Shown here piece by piece: positions 1 to 7,034 of a stretch of DNA of 17,333 nucleotides. Both the position numbers and the translations under genes were made by a program. The notes under the pieces were generated by a model. The model did not search any database, had not been told where the DNA came from, and saw only the letters and a list, made by a program, of their open reading frames with translations. The stretch spans positions 2,769 through 20,101 of the forward strand of contig DBDQ01000125.1 of NCBI GenBank assembly GCA_002293665.1. The letters run 5' to 3'. The DNA is from Alistipes sp. UBA928 (lineage in GTDB: Bacteria > Bacteroidota > Bacteroidia > Bacteroidales > Rikenellaceae). The first letter of the stretch is position 1. Every line of letters begins with the position of its first letter.

Positions 1-614
1 AGCTCGGTGTGGAAGCCGCGGATCACGGGGTTGGCGAAACGGTCGGCCTGGATGCGCGCCCAGTTGTCGATCTGGTTGGCAGGGATGTCCTCGACGTAGA
101 CAGTCATGTCGTTGCCCGTGTAGGCGTTGGTGCCGTTGGCGCCGATGGCCGTCATGAGTTTGTCGTACTCGTTGGGGATGGCGATGCCCGAGGCGATGTA
201 GCTGATCGAGTCGATCGTGCGGTAGATCTCGGCGCGTTCGGCATCGTCGCCGCTCATGCGGTAGATTTCGAACAGGCGTTCGATCTCGTCGAGCATCGGT
301 TTTTCTGCCTCGTAGTCCTGTGTGCCGAAACTCGGCGTGCCCTTGAACATGAGGTGTTCGAAGTAGTGGGCCATGCCGGTGGTCTCGGCGGGGTCGTTCT
401 TGCCGCCTACCCGCACTGCGATGTAGGTTTGGATGCGGGGAATCTCGTGGTTGGGGGCCAGGTAGACCTTCAGCCCGTTGCCGAGAGTGTAGATGCGCGC
501 CCCGGTGGGGTCGCCGGACACGGTCTCGTACTTGTAGCCCGAGCCGCACGAGGATGCGACCATCGCGACGACGGCGATGGCGAACATTCCGAGAATGGAG
601 ACGAGTTTTTTCAT
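1..614 (-). CDS. M16 family zinc peptidase (insulinase/pitrilysin-like) lipoprotein, N-terminal part only
   Basis: The reading frame opens with ATG at 614 and stays open for 204 codons to the left edge, so the C-terminal part is missing. Residues 1-23 form a lipoprotein signal: MKK, a hydrophobic run, then ASSC with Cys23 as the likely lipidated residue, so export and membrane anchoring are inferred. Residues 83-87 read HYFEH, the inverted zinc motif HxxEH of M16 peptidases: His83 and His87 as zinc ligands and Glu86 as catalytic base by family knowledge. The third ligand, a Glu further downstream, would be expected past the window or near its edge. M16 enzymes degrade peptides in a clamshell chamber, and full-length members of this lipoprotein type are much longer. 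The start lies 30 bases after the end of a decayed toxin gene on the same strand. I see no clear promoter in that gap. Family identity is secure; the substrate is unknown. Confidence 0.93.
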   Translation of the reverse strand, partial: MKKLVSILGMFAIAVVAMVASSCGSGYKYETVSGDPTGARIYTLGNGLKVYLAPNHEIPRIQTYIAVRVGGKNDPAETTGMAHYFEHLMFKGTPSFGTQDYEAEKPMLDEIERLFEIYRMSGDDAERAEIYRTIDSISYIASGIAIPNEYDKLMTAIGANGTNAYTGNDMTVYVEDIPANQIDNWARIQADRFANPVIRGFHTE

Positions 615-644
615 GTGAGGTATGGTTTAAGTATTGTGAGTTAC

Positions 645-999
645 TTATTCTTTTTCCCAAGTCAATTCTATGAGTCTCTCGCGCAGGATTTCGGGATTAC
701 GACGGCAATCCCAAATATCTACTATCCTCACGGCGTGATCCGTTATGTGATAGATGAGCTTATAGTTGCCTTCCACTAATCGACGGAATTCCACTTTTCG
801 GTCTTCGAGAAATAGTTCGTGCTGTCCGGGCTCGCGGGTTATGAGCGAGGATACGTGGCCTGGCAAAGATACTCTCTGTGACTTTCCGAGCCGATCTCAA
901 ACCTGCTACGGCAAGATAATGGCCCGCAATGCGACGAAGTTCGGCTTTCGCGTGATCCGTCCATTCGACGGGAGCGCCGACTGCGAATCTCGCGGACAA
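645..999 (-). pseudogene. ParE/RelE-type toxin remnant, split by a frameshift
   Basis: Two overlapping minus-strand frames together spell a ParE-like toxin. The first runs from about 999 and contains VEWTDHAKAELRRIAGHYL, the usual N-terminal helix of ParE, followed by FARPRILAHNP. The second frame carries the rest: GQHELFLEDRKVEFRRLV, then YKLIYHITDHAVRIVDIWDCRRNP, ending at the stop codon at 645-647. The crossover is near 835-845, where reading one extra base moves from NPR to PGQHE, so a one-base insertion or two-base deletion is likely. The first frame has only a TTG start and an in-frame TGA a few codons upstream, so the normal start seems lost. ParE toxins inhibit gyrase and RelE toxins cut mRNA in known systems; this copy is probably inactive. 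A sequencing error could explain the frameshift, but not the damaged antitoxin before it. Confidence 0.75.
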
Positions 1000-1075
1000 A
1001 CGGAAGAGTCCTCATGTTTTCGAGGAATTGCATTGCTTCGGGAGTGTCGGCGGTGATCTGAAAATCGTATGTCAT
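979..1075 (-). pseudogene. Truncated antitoxin remnant upstream of the ParE-like toxin
   Basis: From ATG at 1075 the minus strand reads MTYDFQITADTPEAMQFLEN and then MRTLPFVREIR, after which the frame becomes low-quality basic and serine-rich sequence that is the shadow of the toxin. The first 28 or so residues resemble the N-terminus of small Bacteroidales antitoxins paired with ParE/RelE toxins (recalled from family knowledge, not searched). A complete antitoxin would be about 70-90 residues. The toxin helix begins only about 15 bases after the recognisable part ends, so the middle and end of the antitoxin appear deleted. A good Bacteroidota promoter lies just upstream. The identification as an antitoxin rests on position and a short match, so it is moderate. 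Confidence 0.5.
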
Positions 1076-1092
1076 GGCGGCACGGTTTTTTG

Positions 1093-1123
1093 CAAACTTA
1101 ACGATAATTTTTGGAATATGCAA
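1093..1123 (-). promoter_or_regulatory. Bacteroidota-type promoter for the decayed toxin-antitoxin locus
   Basis: On the minus strand TTG (1123-1121) is followed after 20 bases by TAAGTTTG (1100-1093). This fits the Bacteroidota pattern of TTG or TTTG near -33 and TAnnTTTG near -7. The ATG of the antitoxin remnant lies 17 bases beyond. It could still drive transcription through the remnant into the M16 peptidase gene. Confidence 0.6.
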
Positions 1124-1142
1124 GTGTGTGTGACGAGGGCAG

Positions 1143-1622
1143 TTAACGGATCAGTTCCGCGACTATGTACCACAGGAGCATGCCCGAGGCGATCAGTTTG
1201 ATGCCCACGCCGCCGATGAAGGCGAAGAAGGCGCCGGTGGCAACCCTAAGAGCCACGCGGCCCTCGCTGCGGTTGCCGATCACCTCGCCTATGTACGCCC
1301 CTGCAAACGGGCCGAGGACGAGGCCCCAGGGGCCGAAGAACATTCCCGCGATCATTCCCAGGATCGTGCCCCAGGTCGCCGCGCGCGAGCCGCCGAACCT
1401 GCGCGTCATCACCACCGGCAACAGATTGTCGGCCAGCGTCACCGCCACCACGATGCCGAGCCACAGCCACAGGAACCAGGCCGGCCGGTCGTAGAAGTCG
1501 GTGAACGACAGCAGCAAAAGGCCTACCCAGCCGACGGGAGGGCCCGGCAATGCAGGTATCACCGAGCCGATGATACCGACAAGGGCGCATAGGATTGCCA
1601 ATATGGCGAGGAAAATATCCAT
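1143..1622 (-). CDS. DUF456 family small membrane protein
   Basis: A 159-residue, strongly hydrophobic protein matching DUF456 in overall pattern. There is an N-terminal membrane segment (about residues 3-25, ending in the Pro/Gly turn PALPGPP), a second hydrophobic segment around 30-42, a third around 49-66, then Gly-rich membrane helices with FFGPWGLVLGPFAGAYIGE around residues 95-113 and a final hydrophobic helix. The Gly-rich GP-x-G-x-x-x-G-E stretch is the conserved mark of the family. No catalytic residues are apparent and the function of DUF456 proteins is not established. The ATG at 1622 is 32 bases after the panD stop on the same strand, so it is probably the last gene of the pan operon. 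That placement does not by itself show a role in pantothenate metabolism. Confidence 0.88.
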   Translation of the reverse strand: MDIFLAILAILCALVGIIGSVIPALPGPPVGWVGLLLLSFTDFYDRPAWFLWLWLGIVVAVTLADNLLPVVMTRRFGGSRAATWGTILGMIAGMFFGPWGLVLGPFAGAYIGEVIGNRSEGRVALRVATGAFFAFIGGVGIKLIASGMLLWYIVAELIR

Positions 1623-1654
1623 TCCGCAGAATCGGACTAAGGGCGACGGTAATA

Positions 1655-2014
1655 TTAGTTATTGCCTATCAGTCTGTTGGTCGCCGTGTCGGGGAAGACG
1701 ACCCACGGCGTAAAGGCGCGGGCCTCTTCGAGGGTCATGCGGGCGTAGGACATGATGATGACCTTGTCGCCGGGGTGGATCTTGCGGGCGGCGGCGCCGT
1801 TGAGCCCGATCGCTCCGCTGCCACGCTCGCCGCGGATGACGTAGGTGTCAAGCCGCTCGCCGTTGTCGATGTCGGCGACGGTTACTTTCTCGCCCTCGAC
1901 GAGGTTGGCGGCCTCCATCAACTCTTCGTCGATAGTGATGCTGCCCACGTAGTTGAGGTTGGCCTCGGTCACCGTCACGCGGTGTATCTTCGATTTGAGT
2001 ACTTCAATTGTCAT
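1655..2014 (-). CDS. panD: Aspartate 1-decarboxylase
   Basis: This 119-residue protein makes beta-alanine and CO2 from L-aspartate in the cytoplasm, supplying half of pantothenate. PanD is made as a proenzyme that cleaves itself at a Gly-Ser bond to form a pyruvoyl cofactor on the new N-terminus. Here the site is Gly24-Ser25 in NYVGSITID, the canonical position. Lys9 (MTIEVLKSK), Arg54-region ITYVIRGERGSGAIGLNGAAA-like segment and the Tyr58-like YVIRGERG stretch match the family's active-site layout, and the GAIGLNGAAARKIHPGD segment is typical. The length is within the family's usual range. The ATG at 2014 lies 11 bases inside the end of panC, which indicates co-translation with its pathway partner. 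The usual maturation helper PanZ is not known to be needed outside enterobacteria. Confidence 0.97.
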   Translation of the reverse strand: MTIEVLKSKIHRVTVTEANLNYVGSITIDEELMEAANLVEGEKVTVADIDNGERLDTYVIRGERGSGAIGLNGAAARKIHPGDKVIIMSYARMTLEEARAFTPWVVFPDTATNRLIGNN

Positions 2015-2840
2015 ATCGCATATTGTCTATCAGCCGAACGTTGCCTGCCTGCACCGCGATGCAGGCTTGGGGGCCCATCCGGTCGAAATATATCATCTTC
2101 AACACTCCGCTTCGCTCGACCTCGGCGCGGACGTAGCGTTCGAGTTCGCGCGGCGAGAGCTCTCCCGCCTTGAGGGCGCCGAGCCTCAGCGCGCGGTGAA
2201 TGTCGGGTGCGGCGGCACGGTGCGCGGGGGTGAGAAGGGTGTTGCGCGACGACATCGCCAGTCCGTCCTCCTCTCTTACCGTAGGACACTCCACTATCTC
2301 GACGCCGGCCCACGGCAGGCCCTCTTCGCGTGCCAGGCGCATCATCTCGCGGATTATTGCCACCTGTTGGAAATCTTTTTGCCCGAAGTAGGCGCGCGCG
2401 GGCATCACGAGTTCGAAAAGCCGCGACACGACCTGGGCCACGCCGCGAAAGTGGCCCGGACGGGTCGCCCCCTCCATCACCTTGTCGAGTGTGCCGAAAT
2501 CCCATTCGCGCGCTTGCTCTGCCCCGGCGGTTTCGGGGTATATCTCCTCTACGGGCGGCATGAACACCACGTCGACCCCCCCGGCTTCGAGCAGCGACAG
2601 ATCGTGCTGCGGCGTGCGCGGGTAGTTCTTAAGGTCGTTCGGGTCGTTGAACTGGGTGGGGTTGACAAAGATGCTCACAACCACCGCTCCGCCCCGTTTT
2701 GCAGCGCCGTCACCGGCGGCCCGCACGAGCGACATATGTCCCTCGTGGAGCGCCCCCATCGTCGGCACGAACTCTCTCTTCTCGCGGGGTACTTCCTTCA
2801 AAGCATCCCCAAGCGCCTCTCTCGTCTCTGCAATCCTCAT
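2004..2840 (-). CDS. panC: Pantothenate synthetase (pantoate-beta-alanine ligase)
   Basis: A 278-residue enzyme that joins pantoate to beta-alanine with ATP, giving pantothenate, AMP and PPi. The nucleotidyltransferase fold is clear: PTMGALHEGH at residues 26-35 holds the HxGH nucleotide-binding motif, followed by VSIFVNPTQF, the substrate-binding stretch RPGHFRGVAQVV, FGQKDFQQ, and the KMSKS-like loop AMSSRN. The C-terminal part is the usual dimer-side domain. The length agrees with the family. The start ATG at 2840 has 70 bases between it and the divergent peptidase gene. On the minus strand TAACTTTA (2872-2865) is a one-off match to a -7 box, without a well-spaced -33 element. It is the first gene of the panC-panD-DUF456 run, and its product uses the beta-alanine made by panD. 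Confidence 0.97.
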   Translation of the reverse strand: MRIAETREALGDALKEVPREKREFVPTMGALHEGHMSLVRAAGDGAAKRGGAVVVSIFVNPTQFNDPNDLKNYPRTPQHDLSLLEAGGVDVVFMPPVEEIYPETAGAEQAREWDFGTLDKVMEGATRPGHFRGVAQVVSRLFELVMPARAYFGQKDFQQVAIIREMMRLAREEGLPWAGVEIVECPTVREEDGLAMSSRNTLLTPAHRAAAPDIHRALRLGALKAGELSPRELERYVRAEVERSGVLKMIYFDRMGPQACIAVQAGNVRLIDNMRYDN

Positions 2841-2883
2841 CTAATACAGGCAGTAAATCGGCGGTAAAGTTAGAAAAAATTGA

Positions 2884-2892
2884 TAACTTTGC
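2884..2892 (+). promoter_or_regulatory. Probable -7 promoter element for the M49 peptidase gene
   Basis: TAACTTTGC fits TAnnTTTG(C) and ends 18 bases before the ATG at 2911. No well-placed TTG is seen near -33, so support comes from the -7 box and its position alone. Confidence 0.45.
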
Positions 2893-2910
2893 GACCAAAC
2901 CGAATTTTTA

Positions 2911-5001
2911 ATGGGTGACATGAAACGGATTTTAACGATTATTGCGATGGGAGCGACGGTTTTCGGCATGGAAGCGTGCGATAAAACGGACAAAAAGGGC
3001 GGTGAGGGCGACTTTCAATGGACGATCGACCGGTTCGACGACATAAAGGTGATGCGATACCGAGTGCCAGGTTTCGAGGAGTTGGGGTTGGAGCAGAAGT
3101 TGTTTATCTATTACCTGAGCGAGGCGGCGCTGTCGGGGCGCGACATACTGTGGGATCAGAATTTCGACTGCAACCTGGCAGTGCGGCGCACTCTTGAGGG
3201 GATATACCGCACGTGGGAGGGCGACCGGGCGAGCGCCGAGTGGGCGGCTTTCGAGACTTACCTTAAAAAGGTGTGGTTCGCCAATGGTGTGCATCACCAC
3301 TACTCGGGCGACAAGTTCGTGCCGGGATTCACGGCGGAGTACTTCGATGCTTTGCTGGCGGGTGTTCCCAACGAGGCGCTGCCGTTGGATTTCTCCGCGG
3401 GAGAGCGGGAGCAACTTTTGGCTGCCGTCAGGGAGGTGATATTCGACCCCGCGCTTTATCCGCTGCGGGTGAATCAGGCCGAGGGTGAGGATTTGCTGGC
3501 TACGAGCGCGATGAACTACTACGAGGGGGTGTCGCAGGCCGAGGCGGAGAAGTTTTACGCCGACATGGCCGCCGCGGGTGGCTCCGATCCGACACCGGTC
3601 TCTTATGGTCTCAACTCGAAGCTGACCCGGAACAAGCCTAAATATGCGACCCCACAGGAGGCTGCTCCCTACGAGATTGTGTGGCGCGAGGGGGGAATGT
3701 ACGGCGCGGCCATAAGCCAGATCGTGTTTTGGCTCGAGAAGGCTTACGAGGTGGCGGGCGAGACGCAGAAAAAGATTATCAAGTCGCTCATAGAGTACTA
3801 CCGCACGGGCGATCTGCGCGATTTCGACGCCTACAACGTTGCCTGGGTCGAGGACACCGCTTCGGAGATCGACTTTGTTAACGGTTTCATAGAGAGCTAC
3901 GGCGACCCTCTTGGGATTAAGGGGTCGTGGGAGGCGAACGTAAGTTTCGTCGACAGGGAGGCTACGCGCCGCACGCAGATCATAAGCGACAACGCGCAGT
4001 GGTTCGAGGACAACTCGCCCGTCGAGCCGCGTTTCCGCAAGGCGGAGGTGAAAGGGGTGTCGGCGAGGGTGATCACCGTGGCCACGATCGGCGGCGACTG
4101 CTATCCCGCCACACCGATAGGCATCAACCTGCCCAACGCAGACTGGATTCGCCGCGACCACGGCTCGAAGTCGGTGACGATACAGAATATTACCGATGCC
4201 TATGACAAGGCCGCCGAGGGGAACGGTTTCCGCGAGGAGTTCGTGCTGCGCGAGGAGGACCGCGAGCGCATGAAGAAGTATGGATCGCTGGGCGGAAACC
4301 TTCACACCGACCTGCACGAGTGTCTGGGCCACGGCAGCGGGCAACTTGTGCCCGGAGTGACGGGGACGGAGTTGAGGCAGTATGGTTCGGCTGTGGAGGA
4401 GAGCCGGGCCGACCTGTTCGCACTTTATTATATAGCCGACCCGAAGCTCGTGGAGTTGGGGTTGATTCCTTCGTTGGATGTGGCTTGGGCCGAGTATGCG
4501 AGTTACATGATGAACGGGTTGCAGACCCAGCTTGCACGCATCGTTCCCGGAAAGAGTGTCGAGGAGAGTCACATGCGCAACCGGCAGGCCATTGCGCAGT
4601 GGTGCTATGAGCGGGGGCGTGCCGATAATGTGATCGAGAAGGTGGTGCGCGACGGCAAGACCTACGTTGTGGTGAACGATTTCGAGCGATTGAGAGAGCT
4701 TGTCGGTGAGTTGCTGGGTGAAGTACAGCGCATCAAGAGCGAGGGCGACTTCGAGGCGGGACGCGACTTTATAGAGAACTACGGCGTTCGCGTCGACCCG
4801 GCGCTGCATGCCGAGGTGTTGGAGCGTTACAACGCGCTCGATCTTGCCCCGTATGGCGGTTTTGTCAATCCGCGCTACGAGTTGGTACGCGATTTGAACA
4901 GTGGCGGGATCAGCGATGTGCGCGTTACTTATGATGAGAGTTATGTCGACCAGATGATGCGCTATGGGCGCGATTATTCGTTTTTGCCGACACGGAACTG
5001 A
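2911..5001 (+). CDS. Dipeptidyl-peptidase III-like M49 metallopeptidase, lipoprotein
   Basis: A 696-residue zinc exopeptidase of family M49, which removes dipeptides from the N-terminus of short peptides. Both M49 hallmarks are present: HECLGH at residues 469-474 (the six-residue HExxGH zinc motif) and EESRAD at 496-501, which supplies the second glutamate ligand. The Cys inside HECLGH is known from Bacteroides DPP III. Residues 4-22 form a hydrophobic signal and Cys23 (MEAC) could be lipidated, although Glu at -2 makes the lipobox imperfect. The protein is probably outside the cytoplasm. The start could instead be the second ATG at 2920, which places the Lys-Arg pair at the beginning of the signal. 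Related Bacteroidales proteins are sometimes mislabelled dihydrofolate reductase; no such domain is seen. The next gene follows after 34 bases and may be cotranscribed. Confidence 0.93.
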   Translation: MGDMKRILTIIAMGATVFGMEACDKTDKKGGEGDFQWTIDRFDDIKVMRYRVPGFEELGLEQKLFIYYLSEAALSGRDILWDQNFDCNLAVRRTLEGIYRTWEGDRASAEWAAFETYLKKVWFANGVHHHYSGDKFVPGFTAEYFDALLAGVPNEALPLDFSAGEREQLLAAVREVIFDPALYPLRVNQAEGEDLLATSAMNYYEGVSQAEAEKFYADMAAAGGSDPTPVSYGLNSKLTRNKPKYATPQEAAPYEIVWREGGMYGAAISQIVFWLEKAYEVAGETQKKIIKSLIEYYRTGDLRDFDAYNVAWVEDTASEIDFVNGFIESYGDPLGIKGSWEANVSFVDREATRRTQIISDNAQWFEDNSPVEPRFRKAEVKGVSARVITVATIGGDCYPATPIGINLPNADWIRRDHGSKSVTIQNITDAYDKAAEGNGFREEFVLREEDRERMKKYGSLGGNLHTDLHECLGHGSGQLVPGVTGTELRQYGSAVEESRADLFALYYIADPKLVELGLIPSLDVAWAEYASYMMNGLQTQLARIVPGKSVEESHMRNRQAIAQWCYERGRADNVIEKVVRDGKTYVVVNDFERLRELVGELLGEVQRIKSEGDFEAGRDFIENYGVRVDPALHAEVLERYNALDLAPYGGFVNPRYELVRDLNSGGISDVRVTYDESYVDQMMRYGRDYSFLPTRN

Positions 5002-5035
5002 CAGAAGAAGATAGAAATATTATTCTCGATAAAAG

Positions 5036-6469
5036 ATGGGGCTGGAGATAGCTAACAACAGGATTAAGAATTTTCTGAGGAGGTATTCGTGGACGGTGGC
5101 CGTGGGGGTGGCCGTGCTCGGGGTGATACTTTTTATTGTCGCCACCTGCATCGGGCGGCGGGCGGTCGCGCCCGATGTGGTGGACAGAGAACCGCCGACA
5201 ATGTATGACATTCCTTATGAGCGGTATGAGCTTGTGGAGGGGGAGATCGAGTCGGGGGTGCCGCTCGGTAAGCTGTTCGAGCGGTTCGGGATCGGCGCCG
5301 CTGGAACTTACCGCATAGAGCAGGCGGCACAGGGTATTTTGGACCTGCGGAGGGTGAAGGCGGGGCAGAGGTATGTGGCCATGCTCGAGCCCGATACCCT
5401 GTCGGTCGATACCGTTGCGCGGCCGCGGCTCGCCCACTTCGTGTATGAGCACTCGCAGACCGACTACTCGGTGATCTCGTTCTTCGGCGGCGAGCCGGCG
5501 ATGGGAGGCGACTCGATCGTGGTGCGCAACGGATCGAAACCCATTCGCGTGGAGAGGCGGCATATCAGAGCCACGATCGAGTCGTCGATGTGGATGGCGC
5601 TCTATGAGGCGGGGCTGCCCGATGCGCTTTCCGCCGAGTTGGAAGATATTTACGGCTGGAGCGTCGACTTCTTTGCTCTGCAAAAGGGCGATGAGTTCGA
5701 GGTGATCTACGACCAGCGGTTCATCGACAGTGTGGCGGTGAGCAGTAACGGTGTGGGGCAGATTTGGGGCTCGGTGTTTCGGCACGGCAACAAAGACCTC
5801 TACGCCCTACCTTTTATTCAGGACGGCAAGATCGCCTATTGGGATGAGAATGGCAACAGCCTCAAGAAACAGTTCCTCAAGGCGCCGCTGAACTATTCGC
5901 GCATATCGTCGCGTTTCTCCAATGCGCGGCGCCATCCGATCACCCGTATTGTGAGGCCGCACCACGCGGTGGACTACGCCGCGCCCACAGGAACTCCCGT
6001 GCGTGCCGTGGCCGACGGTACCGTTACGCGGCGCTACTGGGAGCCCGGCGGCGGAAATACGGTGTGGATCAGGCATGCGAGGGGTTATGAAACGGGGTAT
6101 CTGCATTTGTCGCGGTTCGGCGCCGGTATCGCCGTGGGCACGCGCGTGTCGCAGGGGCAGACCATCGGCTACGTGGGGTCGACCGGACAGTCTACCGGGC
6201 CGCATCTCGACTACCGCATTCGCGTGAACGGCAAGCCGATAGACCCGCTGAAGATTCCGCAGGAGCCCGGACTGCCGATCAAGGAGGCCAATCGGGATGA
6301 GTTTGCCGTGGTGCGCGCGAAGGTTATGGGCGAGTTGGCCGGGATTCTGCCGGTGTCGGAGCGGCTTATGCGGCTCGACTCGATCGTGGTGCCGGCGGGT
6401 GTGGCGCTCGATCCGGTGAATCCTTCGGCGGTCGATACGACTCTTAATGTGATCGACAGGGGGCGGTGA
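5036..6469 (+). CDS. Membrane-anchored M23 family peptidoglycan peptidase
   Basis: A 477-residue protein with a short cytoplasmic start, one membrane helix at about residues 19-38 (WTVAVGVAVLGVILFIVATC) and a long periplasmic part. Residues about 60-280 resemble the OapA/LysM-like and linker region of MepM-type endopeptidases. The M23 (lysostaphin-like) domain spans about 300-410, with His309-xxx-Asp313 in HHAVDYAAP, His357 in YLHLSRF, and GPHLDYR with His390. By family knowledge these bind zinc and cut peptidoglycan cross-bridges. The usual GPHLHY second His is Asp392 here, a variant I recall from other Bacteroidota. The ATG is 34 bases after the M49 gene. Just before the stop there is a run of five G (6459-6463). 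Removing one G would extend the protein by about 31 residues to a stop that overlaps the next ATG, so the given C-terminus may be wrong. Confidence 0.92.
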   Translation: MGLEIANNRIKNFLRRYSWTVAVGVAVLGVILFIVATCIGRRAVAPDVVDREPPTMYDIPYERYELVEGEIESGVPLGKLFERFGIGAAGTYRIEQAAQGILDLRRVKAGQRYVAMLEPDTLSVDTVARPRLAHFVYEHSQTDYSVISFFGGEPAMGGDSIVVRNGSKPIRVERRHIRATIESSMWMALYEAGLPDALSAELEDIYGWSVDFFALQKGDEFEVIYDQRFIDSVAVSSNGVGQIWGSVFRHGNKDLYALPFIQDGKIAYWDENGNSLKKQFLKAPLNYSRISSRFSNARRHPITRIVRPHHAVDYAAPTGTPVRAVADGTVTRRYWEPGGGNTVWIRHARGYETGYLHLSRFGAGIAVGTRVSQGQTIGYVGSTGQSTGPHLDYRIRVNGKPIDPLKIPQEPGLPIKEANRDEFAVVRAKVMGELAGILPVSERLMRLDSIVVPAGVALDPVNPSAVDTTLNVIDRGR

Positions 6470-6563
6470 AATTGAAGAATTCTTCAGGAAACTGGATGCC
6501 GAAGACGATGATGTCGTTACGGTCGAGGTGCTGAGAATGCGTTATCATTTACGACTGAATTGA
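6465..6563 (+). other. Orphan C-terminal coding tail, possible frameshifted end of the M23 gene
   Basis: In the frame ending with TGA at 6561-6563 the sequence reads GGEIEEFFRKLDAEDDDVV and then TVEVLRMRYHLRLN, which looks like a real protein end: an amphipathic acidic helix and a strand. The frame opens only after a TGA at 6450-6452 and has no ATG, GTG or TTG start near its beginning, so it is not a stand-alone gene. Its stop overlaps the next start as TGATG. It is best explained as a tail cut off from the preceding gene by an indel, or as a gene remnant. Confidence 0.35.
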
Positions 6564-6988
6564 TGGAAAATTTGGAACGGATCGCGGCGTTTATCCGCAA
6601 GCATCATGTGATGACGTTGGCGACGGTGGGCGGTGATGGGCGGCCGTGGGTGGCGCATGCTTTTTATGCGTGGATGGCGGTAGAAAAGAGTTTTGCGTTT
6701 ATGAATAATCCCGCCACGCGGCATGGGGGGGAGATGTCGGCCAACCCGCGTGTGGCGGCGGCGATCGCGCTCGAGACTCGTGTGGTGGGGCGGTTGCAGG
6801 GTTTGCAGATAGAGGGGGAGGTTCGTTTGGCGGAGGGTGAGGTGTTGGATGCGGCGCGTCGGGTCTATCTGCGGCGTTTCCCTTATGCGACGGTGATGGA
6901 GCAGCCCCTTTGGATTCTCGTCCCCGCGCTTATGAAGTTTACCGATAATACGTTGGGGTTTGGCAAGAAACTTATATGGACGAAATGA
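6563..6988 (+). CDS. Pyridoxamine 5'-phosphate oxidase-family (FMN-binding split barrel) protein
   Basis: A 141-residue single-domain protein starting at ATG 6563; a TTG three bases earlier is in frame but less likely. The N-terminal pattern ERIAAFIRKHHVMTLATV, followed by DGRPWVAHAFYAW, FAFMNN and NPRVAAAIALE, is that of the FMN-binding split-barrel superfamily, closest in feel to the YhbP/UPF0306 type. Such proteins bind FMN or related cofactors; the true pyridoxamine phosphate oxidase is longer and carries a C-terminal dimerisation motif that is absent here, so vitamin B6 synthesis should not be assumed. The substrate is unknown. The ATG overlaps the TGA of the orphan tail upstream, which suggests that translation was once coupled to the M23 gene. 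The stop codon lies within the stem of a strong terminator hairpin. Confidence 0.85.
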   Translation: MENLERIAAFIRKHHVMTLATVGGDGRPWVAHAFYAWMAVEKSFAFMNNPATRHGGEMSANPRVAAAIALETRVVGRLQGLQIEGEVRLAEGEVLDAARRVYLRRFPYATVMEQPLWILVPALMKFTDNTLGFGKKLIWTK

Positions 6989-7019
6989 AACGGGCGCCTT
7001 CGAGGCGCCCGTTTCATTT
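6983..7019. terminator. Strong bidirectional terminator hairpin between convergent genes
   Basis: A perfect 17-base-pair inverted repeat (6983-6999 with 7003-7019) with a TCG loop and a GC-rich core GGGCGCC/GGCGCCC. The AAATGAAA flank on one side and TTTCATTTT on the other give U-rich ends in either direction. It lies between the split-barrel gene (plus) and glyA (minus) and contains the stop codon of the former. Confidence 0.85.
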
Positions 7020-7034
7020 TAACTTGCCAGTTAG

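Noticed and set aside
9..779. A 256-codon plus-strand open frame at the left edge
   Set aside because: It lies opposite the M16 peptidase, whose HxxEH motif and lipoprotein signal are clear, and runs on across the toxin remnant.
2932..4809. A 625-codon open frame on the minus strand opposite the M49 peptidase
   Set aside because: The plus strand encodes a protein with both M49 motifs; the minus product is Leu/His/Arg-rich with no recognisable domain, as expected for a shadow frame in GC-rich DNA.
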